From: Undaria pinnatifida
Lineage: Eukaryota; Sar; Phaeophyceae; Laminariales; Alariaceae
Direction of reading: 5' to 3'
Length of the DNA stretch: 64,000 nucleotides
NCBI GenBank assembly: GCA_012845835.1
Contig: JABAKD010000026.1
Location: 12,401,832-12,465,831 of the forward strand
The stretch's first letter is position 1. Every line of letters starts with the position of its first letter. The position numbers and the translations under genes are program-made. Under the pieces are notes generated by a model, which saw only the letters and a program-made list of their open reading frames with translations, was not told the DNA's origin and did no database searches. Shown here one piece after another: positions 9,584 through 21,600 of this stretch.

Positions 9584-12235
9584 ACGAAGGCAAGAAACAG
9601 AGTCTAAGGCAAGCCGCTGCTGAGGGAGGGCTCCAAGACATTGTTTAAGGTATGACTTGACCGCTAGGGTTAGGGCTTAGTGCCAAACCATTCCGCATTT
9701 CACAATAAATTTTGGCTGGCTGTACTACTCTTGTCCCGCGAGCAGACAGTGCCGTCAGTGAAGTTCCATACACTAAAACCAGTATGGTAAGCCTAGAGCC
9801 TTTACGGGATAAACCAGAGGACACCCACACTAAAGCTAGTATGTTAAGTCTAATGAGGTATCGACGCGTCAAAACTAGACCGGCAACCCACTACTTGCAT
9901 TTCAGGTCTCGCCGGTCATCAGCCGGGGAAATCCAATCTATCTTCTCGGCTTCGGTTTTCTTTACCGTAATCACTACCGCAGCGAGATTTTCGCGTTCTG
10001 CCTCAGAAATCATTTTTACAGGGAGAGCAATTACCGCCGTCAAGCAACTCTACCTGTGAATGGCGTCATGTGACAGCGGGCTAGATTATGGCGTCCCCGC
10101 ACTAAAGCTAATATGTTGTGCCTAAAGAGGCCTTGACGGGTAAAAAAAAATAGACCGTCGACCGACATGTATGCGTTTAAGGCCTAGCCGACCGCCAGCT
10201 ATAATAGTAAATATTATACTACCTGGTACCTGGTAGTAATTTGTCTTGTTCGTCACTGCTTTTCGTCACCATCACCTGTTGCAGCAACATTTTCGCATTC
10301 TGCCCCCGACAATCCCTTGCTACAGAGAGCGAGCGAATGTCGCCGTCAAACAACCCCAGTGTCCTGTGACCGCCGACTAGATTCATGGTCGCAAATTTGC
10401 ACGAAAACGAAAAACAACCACTTTGTCCACGCCCTGCCAGACAACACGCCTCTGTCTCTGCCGCCAATGAGCTACTTATGTATGATACGTGCTCCTCCTA
10501 CAAACGCCCCTCTACTCTTCCTACAACACCCTGCCCTGCGCACGACGTACGCTGCTTGCTGCCCCAGGGCCTCTGAATGCTAACCGAACGAGCTTTTTCA
10601 CCGTACGTTGGACCTCTTTCTTCTCCAGCACTTTTCTGGTACACCAATATTTTCTTCGGCTTTCGTCATGGTTGCATTGGTCGCCATCTGAGATCCCGAC
10701 TGTACTATAATGATCGGCTTTGTGAGTTTCTCGTAGCTTCACTTAAAAAAAATGCACGAGCTAGCGGGCGCCTTGGCCCTTTCTTCGTATCCCTGTTTTC
10801 CTCTCTTCTTTTTAAATTACCCCTGTTGCCGCACAAGACTATTTTTGCCTTCTCCCGGCATATGGCGCAATATCGCTCCCTTCACTTCTCGCCCGTATCG
10901 CACGAACCCCACACCCTCTGACCGCAACGTCGGACGCTATTGCCCTCGACCGGCGTCTTGCGTCATGCCCCATTTCGATACTACCCTATATCCGCTGCGA
11001 TTGATGGTCGGCTGTATGATCTTCGTAGCTGACTTGTGTCCAGACCGCCGTATCTCTCATACAAGTTTTACCGTGGAGGTTAGCATTAATACTGGTTTTA
11101 GTGCATAACACGCTCGTTGTCGTGGAAGAAACCCAGTCTGAGCCAGCATTTCAGTTTCTTATTACGTGACCTGTACTATTGTGCACAGTACAGGACACCT
11201 AATGAGAAACATAACAAGAAAGCCAGACTGAAGTTTACAGGAGAACGGGAAATTAGGGACCCGATATTAAACTCATAAATGGAGAGGGACAAAAGCTGGA
11301 TCTGATATTAATACATGCAAGGTTCCCCTGCGGAATGTAGTATAGTTGACTTGAAAATCCCGGGGGTGCTCAAGTTGAAAAGAGGGAACACAGGGCGTTC
11401 TACAAGCCACAACCAGGAATAACGCAAAAACTCTACTATCTGGCAAAATAAAGAAAAAAAAATTAGCGATTCCGCACATGTGTAATCGGGCAGCAAGTAG
11501 AACCGACCAGCCCGAACGACTTTATGTAGTTTAATCTACAAGCTTCCCGTTCGGGACGCACGTGGTTTTGGCTTGAAATGATACCGGGGGTGTCGCAAAA
11601 AAAGTAAGAAAAAGAAAAAAAGGGGGGGGGGGGAAGCGATTGAAAAAAGCAAAGAAAAATAGCCACCCGGCACGTAACCCGGCAAGTAACACCGACAGGC
11701 GAAAGGCGAAGACGAGATTATAGCTTAGTCTACGAGCTTCCCCTTCGCGGTAAGGCCGGCTTGAATATCAACATCCCACAGGGGTGCCGCAAGACGAAAA
11801 GGGGGGATGAGCTCCTGACAAAATTTCGAGCTGGGCCACCTCATAAAACCAACAATAATAGTCAATCATGGAGGGCTACTTCGCGTATCGTGACCTACTG
11901 CGAGTTAGGACATGCCATTTGGAAGGACCGACCCTGGAACTTTATTTAGTGTTGCATATATAGACTATACTTGGTATGCAAAGAAGAAGTTTCGAGACAT
12001 TACGCTATAGACTTCGACTCGATCTCGCCGAGATATCTGTAAGTACTTAAAAGCGCCATTTTTCGTTTTAGTCGACGTTTAGACCTCCTCACAGGTATGA
12101 CCGTTCCAAAATTCGCGTTCCTGATCAAGGCAAAATTTGGGGGAGGCGTTATACTGGGGACACAAGGAGAAGATCGACATCAGTTTTTGATTGCCTAGTA
12201 CGCCGTACATTTATTCACGAAATACATGGCAAAAC
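9584..12235. other. No gene seen; retrotransposon 3' flank
   Basis: Frames up to 118 codons without recognised motifs. The two heptamers at 10,222-10,235 are the only clear structure. The bases next to the (TAA)n tail (cacgaaatacatggcaaaac) form the element's 3' flank. Confidence 0.5.
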
Positions 12236-12464
<229 letters not shown>

Positions 12465-12680
12465 GCCCTCCGACAATGTAGCGTAGATGCCTTTCCGGTA
12501 TAAATCGAGTATCCTTCCTTAAAGCAGCAGTAGCACCTAATATGAAGTCGAATGATCGCACCATAATGCAGTGGTATCTTCCGCCAACCATTCGCCCATT
12601 TCCTTTCCCCACATCTTCTCCTTTTATCTACTATTCCCTTTCCCTATATATACCTGGTATGTTACAGCTGGGAGTCTACC

Positions 12681-15600
12681 TTAATCCTCATCAACATCGC
12701 CACCCCAGGCCAGTGGCCTTAGTCCTCCCGATTCTTCCTCCCTTCCCCTCGCGGCCTGACGATCCCTCAGAAATAGTCTATATCGATGAACTCTGCGCGA
12801 AATTGCGACCTGAGTGGTCACAGAGATTATTTGGAATAGTCGCTCCTTGCACACGCCTTTCCGCGCTAGGGACGATGCGTCCGTCCCTCCAACGATGCTT
12901 GCCGCTACCTGATCTATCAGGTCGCTGCCTTCTTTACCGAGGCGCCCAAAGCTTTCCACCGCGAGGGTGGCGAGTTTGTAGCTGCGTTCGTCGAAGGACA
13001 CCTGTCCCGGACGAGCGTAGTGGTTGCGCTTGCGCGCCTCGGAAGTGGAAGCCGCTGATCCGTTTCGATCCGCGCTTCCTGCCCGCATGTGGACCCCTGC
13101 TTGTGGGTCCGCATACGTCACGTCGAGGAGTATCGACTTGTCGCGATACTCCGGTGCCGTAGCATCTCTTAGTCCACCTGCCTCAATCACGATGTCCATT
13201 CGCAAATCCCTGTCTGCGTGGAACGGGGCTCCGCTTTCCACCTGGTGGCGGACGGACATGCTCTTAAGGGTGCGGGAGAGCGCGTGCACGAGGGATTGGT
13301 GCTGGTTCACTTGCGCGCCCGCTCGATGACACAATCGCGCATGCCGCGTATTAACCTCCGCTTCACCGCAGCATGGGCATCTCGCCGCCAGGAATTCTTC
13401 TATCCCCAGAAATCTCTTCCCCGCAGTCACGAACTCTGATGCAGGGATGGTTCTAGCTGAGTCTACAGGTCTCGCCCTTAGGAAGGCGGTAGCCCCTGAT
13501 CCCGATTGACTCCGTTGCCGGGCCCTGGCCAAGTCTCGTGTCTCCTTCTCGCCTTGAGATTCGCTTGTGTCTCGCTGGGGCCTCGTCTCGGGGAGCTGGT
13601 CCAGCGAAGAGACGTACCTCTCATAACGTACTCGGTTTACCAGTTTACCCAGTCTATGCTGCGCTTTGCTGGAGCTGATAGTTTCGGCGTCGTGTGCAGG
13701 CAACACGTCTGTAATTGATCGCCCTGAGGCACCTTGTCCTCCTGCTCGGAATGCTCTGTCTCGCCAGCTTTCCGGTACGATGTTCGCCATGGCCTCCTCT
13801 GAAACCCCATGCACATCGCGCAGGTCCCTGATGCTGTTCCAGATGCGTCGCACGAGGTCAGAATCGGGCAGCTCCCTCCGGACTTTGTTCCCTATTGCGC
13901 CGGATAGATCAGCAAGCACCTCTGGCACCGTCGCCACCAAGCTCCCAACGGATGCTGACATCCTCCGGGCTTCAGCCGACGACAGCCCAAACCCTCCGGT
14001 CCCCGTGGACAGGCTCGCCTGCGCCTGTTGATGGGGTTGCAGGGTCAACATGTTTGTCGGGCACCCGTCCACGAAGAACGATGATTCTTCTGCTGCCCCC
14101 GGGAGATCGAGCAATTTCTCCAACATCCACAAGGCGTTGCCATCTTCTTTTTTGCATGCAGCCAGCGATAGTTCTGGGTCCATCACGCGTTCAAGGTAGG
14201 AGGTCCGTTGAACCATGGAGCCGGTGGCAATCAGGTTGGCTGATTGCTTGTCCGGCATGCGCGACAACATCCGCGCAAGTTGCTCCGCTCCCCCGTTTCG
14301 GACTATCTCCATTGCGCTCTCCCTCACGTACTCATCTGTGCCGATGGGCACCCCCACCACCTGAACCCCACCACGTTCAGCGATGCTGACGCCAATGCCT
14401 TCAAGAAGGGCGATTTGTTCCGGCGTAGGTACGTGCCCCTTTGGGGGCAGGGCAACCGTTTCGCTCGGGTTGATCGCAATTCCGATGTTGGACAGCTCAC
14501 GCTGGAGAAAGGGTACCACTTCCACAGTATCGGGTGTGATTTCCATCATTCCGATGCTAATATCATCTAGGTAGGCGAATGCCTCTACACCTCTTGGCTC
14601 GAACTCCTCCCGTGTCCGCTTCAGCACCGGCAGGAGCGGCATGCAGAACAACGCTGGCCCCATAGCATCACCTTGTTGTACCCCGCTGGAGCAGTCGATC
14701 TTCCGCCTTTCTCCCGATTCCATCTGAAAAAACACGGGCGCAGACATCTCGCCGTAACATTTTGCCACGAACGGTGTAAGCGCCGGTACGCAAGTGGCTG
14801 CCTCCGCTAGCATAGCAGTCCGCTTCACTGTGTTGAATGCGTTGGAGCAATCGGTGAGGATCAGCCAGTTGTTTGCCTCGTGATGTATTCTTGCGCGTAG
14901 CGCTACCTGTTCCACCCCCCCTCGTACTCCGACTCCAAACTGTCTCGCTTCACGGTTGGCCTCCTCCAGCCGTGGTCGCCACTGCCGCATGGTTCCGGCC
15001 GCAATAAGCCGCCTCCACGTCATCCCCACGCACACGGGGCGGCATTTTTCACCCAGGGCAGTGAGGTTGGATTGCAAGAAGAGCTGCCAGAATTCAGGCG
15101 GGAAGGCGTTTGGATCATCGATAATTCTTCTCCAGAAGGCTTCGATGCCAGCTCCGAATTTTTCGCGCCCAAAACCAGTCCTGATCATTGACTGTAAGTG
15201 CGAGAATCGCAGACCGTCGCTTCCCGCGCCTGATAAGGCGTTGCGAGAATTGATTACCTCGAGGGCCACCTGTGGGTCGAACTCTTCCTCCGGGCGCCAG
15301 TTGGGTACACTCCCTTCCTCCTGGTCGGTGGAACTTGTTGCCACCGCTGCTGCTGCAGCTTCGGAGACGCAGGCCTGGTCCTCCTCCGGGAACTTTGCTT
15401 TTACGCGCTCCCACGTTTCGTCGTTCCCCGGCGCGCGCGGTTCCGCGAGAAGGCTGCGTGCTGCCACAGTCACCCCCCCTCGATGGCGGCATGCTGATGA
15501 TGCCCTCTTAAACATATCAGCGTCCGTCTCTTCTCGGGCTTGACCGATTTGCCTCATAGATGTTCGACGGGTGTACTCCATTAACCACGGGAGCAAGAGG

Positions 15601-18600
15601 GTGAGGTCACCGCGTTCGGCAGACGCAAACCTCTCACGCCGTTTCATTCGGCCATCCTGCGAGTGTAGTAGAGCTGGGAGGATGTACCACAACTTGATTG
15701 ACCTCAGCAGTGATTGCGGTGTCTCCGATTGTGTGGATTGACGGTGCTCTCCCAAGGCGTGATTGAGGAGGCCAAGCACATGGGTGATAAGCTTGGCTTG
15801 GGCAGTAGCCAGCCTCGGCTGCACTTTGACAACAGTGGCGAAGCGTTGTTGGAGGTCCTCAAGGGGGACATCATCGAGCGGTCCCGCAATTCCCAATGTG
15901 TTTTGGTCCCACGGATAGCAGAGGCCATCCCGGCGCTCTTCCTCGCCGTCGTCAGGTCTCCCCCCGAGTCCCGCTGCCGTCACGCGTAGTCCAGGGTCGG
16001 CCTGGACTGCCGCTTCTATTGCTTCTCGTCTTCCATGGCGGACTGTGCATCCCCTTGCTCCGCAGAGAAACGACGCCTGCGCCCCGCCTCGTCTGACCGC
16101 ATTCACCACGCACCGCGCATGCATTGCATGTTGACGTCCACAGGGCAACCCCACCACTCGGTGTCCCCGAGCAATAGTTGATCTACAGCCCCCACAGCTC
16201 GTACCTCTGTGGTCGTCTGCAATGAAAGCGCGAAGATGCGTTACGCTCCCTGGTGCTGACCCTCCTCCCTCTCCGTCCCCGCCTTCTCTCTCTCCACCGC
16301 CAACCCTTCCTTCGGCAGGGGCCGAGGGAACCTCGCCGTTTCCATGTCGAGGGATTCGCCCCCGGTTCGTGGTGTCTCCTCTCCCAGTTCTCGTCGCTCG
16401 TGTTCCTCTTCCGGATCCGCGCGGTCGACCTCGTCTGCCTCTTGTGCTTCTCCCACCCTCCACTGCACCAGTGGAAATAGACGCAGTCGCTCTCGATGTT
16501 GCTGGGGTGTCGCTGGGCTGTGTTGGGGGCGCGCGCGAGTGTCCCGGCGCCATCGCCTCCCTGTTTTCGGCAGTTCGGGAGTTTCTCGTGGTAACAGGTA
16601 CAGCACCTCCTGGATCCGTCTGCTCCCTCCCCCCCGGGTCACCTTCTAACGCTAGAGTTGCACCATCCGGTGGTGCCACGCCCGCTGCTGAAGGGTCGCT
16701 CTCCCGTGCCGGGCCCGTTCCTTCCGCCGTGCCCCTCACCGCCGCTGGGGTGGCGCTGGGCTGACTCAGGGGGGGGGGCAAGGGTCCCGCCGCCGTGACA
16801 TCCTCTTGTTCGGCCATGAGGGTGTTCTCTACGGTTGCATAAGAAGCGGCGCCTCCTGGCTCCGCCTGCCCCCTTACCCTCCAATCACCTTCAGACGCCG
16901 GGGCTGCTCCTTCCGGTTGTGTTACTCCCACTGCTAATGAGTCACTCTCCAGCACCGGGTCTGTTCCTTCCGATGTTACGTCCGCTGCCGTCGGGGAGGG
17001 AGGCAGGTCGTACCCTGCCTCAAACCCGTTTTGGGACCCGACGGTCCACGCTGCCGTCGGGAACGGAGGAAGCGCCTCCCCCTCTTCTAACGCATTTCGC
17101 ACCCCGAGGGTCCACCTCGTTAGGCGGTCCTCCCACGTCGAGTCGAGGCCCGCCAAGAACTCTTGGACATGAGGCAGGATGTAGATCCTTCGGTTCGGGA
17201 GTCGGAGTACAGTATTCTGTGGGCGGATGCCGTACGCGGCGAAGATCTCACGGTAGTGACCGGCTGCCGCTCTCCATTCTCTCGGTCGGGGGAAGTTAAG
17301 GTAGGCGCCTTGGGGCAGGCCAAGAGCATCTGCGAACAGGGTGCACAACAGGAACGAGGAGGTTGGGCTACTCCCGTGGGTCCTCACCATCCCCTCAAAA
17401 GTATCGTGGGAACCAGTCGTGACGTAACTAGCTGGGTCCAACCGGGGGCCGTCCTCCTCCAAGAGCTCAGCGAACTGCAGGGCTCCCGCTACTGCCGGCC
17501 ACCTTCCCCCCGGGCGTGGCCTTGGAAGGTCCTCAGCCAGCTCAGCCGGATGAAGAGGCCGATTTCTTGCCGGCCATTCCGAGCGACACGCGACGCATGG
17601 TTGTGGGTCTGTATGCCCACTCGCGAGGCATTCCGCACGGTCTAGCATGCAGCGGGCATGTACTTGTTCTCCGTGGGGACACGGAATAACTGCCCATAAA
17701 GAGTCCACCGCCGAATCCCCAGTAGGCTCCTCTAGTGCCCGCCCGCAGTAGGCGCAGGGAGATGCACCCCTGCTTCCCGTGGCATGACGCCTCTCTGCTG
17801 CACTTCTACCAGCGCCTCCTTGTTCAGTTGGTCCCGTGTGTAAAGGGTTGTTCTCCGGCGGCCGGTCCGTTCTCTCCGGTGTCGCTGCCATCGCTGTTGA
17901 GAAGGAAGGAAGAGCATCACCCGCTTCCAGCGCGCTTCGGACCCCGAGCGTCCACCTCGTTAGTTGCTCTTCGCATTCGGCGTCGAGACCTACTAGATAT
18001 TGTAGGACGTGAGGTGCGATGTAGAGTCTTTGATTTTGAAGTCGGAGTAGGATATCCTGCGGATGGATGGCGTACGCAGTGAACAGCGTACGGTATCGGC
18101 CTGCCGCCATTTCCCATTCCCTCGGTCGGGGAAAATCAAGGTATGCCCCTTGAGGCAGGTCCAGCGCATCGCAAAATAGGGAGCATAGCAAGAACGAGGA
18201 GGTTGAGCTCCTTCCGTGTGCATGTAACATGAGCTCGAACGTACCGTAAATGCCAGTCGTCACATAGTTGGCTGACTCCAGTCCGGATATGTGCCGCTGA
18301 ACGCGGGTGGCGAACTGCAGGGCACCTCTCACCGCCCCCCACCTTCCCTCATGACCGTCCAAGGATATCCCTCTAGCCAGCTCCGCCGGATGGGGAGGTC
18401 GGCTTCCTCCCGGCCACGCCGAGCGACACGCGACGCAGGGCCTAAGATCCTCAAGTCCTCTCGCGAGGTTTTCCGCGCGGTCCAGCATACAGCGGGTGTG
18501 CACAAAGCCTCCATGGGCGCACGGAACGGGTACTCGAGCGTCGTCTTCCCCCGACTCCCCACTAGAGTTATCGAGAGGCCAACCGCAGTACGTGCACCAA

Positions 18601-21600
18601 AATTCCTCGGACTCCTCCAATCCCCCTTCAACGTCTTGACCCCCTTCACCCTGACTCGCGGCCTCCTCTACACCCGAGGTTAGTGATCGCCACAATATCT
18701 CCAATTGTCGTTGTTGGTGAGCGCCATCCGGGGTCGTACGGTCGTATCTCATATGGATTCTGGGCACTATTGCCGTGAGTCGGAACGTTCTCCGACGCGA
18801 CACTCCTGTCCCGTCTCGGATAGCTACCCCAAATCGGTCGTCCCCCCTGCCGTCTGCTCCTGCTGCGCTTTCAACGGCACACCTCCTGTGGACGAGCCAG
18901 CCACCAAAAGCGAACCTCTGGTCATCCTCCAAGTGCCTGCCACAGACCCCACACGGCGCTTGCACATGTTGCTGGGGGATCGTGCCCCGCCATTCTCCGT
19001 GGTGGTCCTCCTCATCTCGCTCTGCGAGATTCCGCGATAAGTCCACCACTTCCGGGGTAATGTGCGCTCTTCTCCGGAGGCGCTGCTCAGCTGCAGTTAC
19101 TCTGGCTCTGATCTCGTGTTCTTCCGTCGTGTCCACCGACCTGCCAAGGGCCCGAATCTGTTGGAGGAGGGGGTGTAGATCGACCTCTTGATGCTCCTCG
19201 TGCAGAGCCGGGTTCGGGCACGTGACTAGGTGTACCCCTCCGAAAGTCCTAGCCCGGGGGATTGCGTCCTCGCAAAAGCCTAAAGCACAACGACGGTGTG
19301 CGTCGCACAAACAGGACACTTGTACGCAATTAGTCTCCTCAACCAAACCATGACAAACGCTGCATATCGCTCGCCGCCTCCCGCCTTCTCTTGCGGCCCT
19401 TGTTGTCAGCCTTGCTTCCCCCTCAGCTGGCATATCTTGCCGCGCAACCGTCAACACCTCCACCATGACCTCATTGCTGTGCTGGCGGAGCGCCATCCCG
19501 TCGGCCTCGTTGACTGTTACGGTCGCCCGACATGCCGGACACCGTAGATCGGCCTCCGTTCTGACTCGGAGTGCAGCGTAGCACGGAAGGTGCAATCGAT
19601 GGGAGCAGCTCTCTAAATATACCAAAGGAGAGGACAATGCCTCATAGCATACACAGCAGCTTTCCGGGGGTTCCTCCCGGAGCTGGTTTTCTGTAGTCGT
19701 CGGCGATGGTGTCCGTGGCGGAGAAGGAGGTCGTTCGGGCATCGGTACGGGTGCCGAACCCCTTCCCTCCGCCGTCCGTGTAGGCGTCGTCCGTGACGGC
19801 CTTGGCGATGCTGCCTCTGCCGTCCTGACCACTGTCTGCGATGGCGTTTCGAGCGCAGGGACCACACTCGATGTCAAGATAGGTGTCGCCGTCGAGGAAT
19901 GGCCAGTTGTGGGCAGCTGCGGCGGCGGCGACAATGACGGTGACGGACTTGGCGATGACGTTGTGGGTGGCCTGGAAGATGGAGAGGTAGCTAACGGCAG
20001 TTGCGGTGTCGTCGGAGGGGTCGAGGCGAGCACCGATATCGCTAGGGAGGGGTGTGTCGACGATTGAGACTCCCCCCTTGATGCAGGCTGAGGTGGGCGT
20101 GACTCGAAGATTGGTGCCTGTGCAGAACCTGATGTCTGGGGTGGCGTCTCTCCTATTAGCGGCGCACCTTCTATGACAGGTGTGCTTGAACCCCCAAGTG
20201 GAAACGGTGGATCTCCCGTTAGCGGCGCACCTTCTATGACGGGTGTGCTAGAATCCTCAAGTGTAAGTGGTGTAGTTAGGGGTGGTACCAATTCCGTTAT
20301 CGGCGGCTGTGATGCACCAGGCGTGTCCGGAGGTTGTTCCGGCAACGACTGTGCTGGTTGGGAGTGTGTTGCCGATGACTCCATCTGTGCTATCGTTGGC
20401 TGGTGAGGCGACACTCCGCGGAATAGCCCAGTGAGAAGCTGCCTCCCCCTTCCCCCGTCCGATGATCGCGCGCTGATGGTAGCAGCTAAACGGGTGCGCG
20501 CCCTCGTCCTGGAGGAGATGAGGCCCTCCGCCGGTGTACTGTTCGTGGCCCGTCGCCTTTCACCTGCGGCCGTTCCCGGAGATGTGGACAATCCTAGTCG
20601 CGGCGTTGCCCAGTCGGCACCTCTTTCCGGTGTGTTACCATTGTTGGGTTGGCGGTCACCTCTTCCCGCCCCTGCCCTACGTCTCTCCCTACGGGACGGA
20701 TTATCCTCTCGCGGTGTACTCCCTTGAACAGGGTCAACTTCCATCTGATCGATGCTTTCTTGACGTCGCCCCCCACATGTTTCTCTCTCGTCGGGGGCGG
20801 GGGGGGGCGTTCTTGAGACCCGGGAACCTGCTGTCGCGCCCGGTGGTAGCGGAGAAGATCCAGACCCTATTCCATCATGAGCTCCGCCACCGCCGAGCGT
20901 CATCCGACACTCCTGCGGACTGCTAAGAATTGTTTGGCCCCGCAAGGGCCTCATGCCGACAGGGCTTCCGCCGGCAAGACGAGCGTCTTGAGGCGTCGCT
21001 CTGGAGTGCCGGAAGGTCGGTGCTGTGCCTAATGGCCGAGGGTGGGGAGACATGACCTCACTCTGATTGCCGCCGCCTGTGAAGGTCGCGTGGCACCCCT
21101 GCTGACTGCGCGTAGGCGTAGGCTCTCCAGTATCCCCCCTCCGGAAGGAAATACTTATAGCGCATCGAGCTTCTTGATACCTGTGACTTGAGTCCCGAGA
21201 GCCCGGTGTCGCGCCCGGTGGCATGGGGGGGGGATTGTTTGCTCTCCTACTAGTCCTCGTAGATGTTCCCGCCCCTGAAAGACCCCCCCGAACAAAGATG
21301 TTCGCTCCACTACGTGCATCCTGGGAACAGAAACTCGAGTCACGAAACCTTAGTGCCGTGTCCGATGGCATACTATGGACACTGTCGCTGGAAGGGAAAG
21401 CCTGATATCTCTGCTGGGTCCTCTCAGGTGTGGACCCGCATAGAATCCTCGGCTGGGCGGAGTTTCCGGCTGCACGACGGACATTTTGAGGTGCGGGAAC
21501 TGCTTCATTCAATAACAGAGGGGAGTGGGAGGGTCCATTGCTTGTCCTTCTGTTCTCCGTGGGCGCTACCTCGCCTCCTCGACCTCTCCTGACACGGGAA

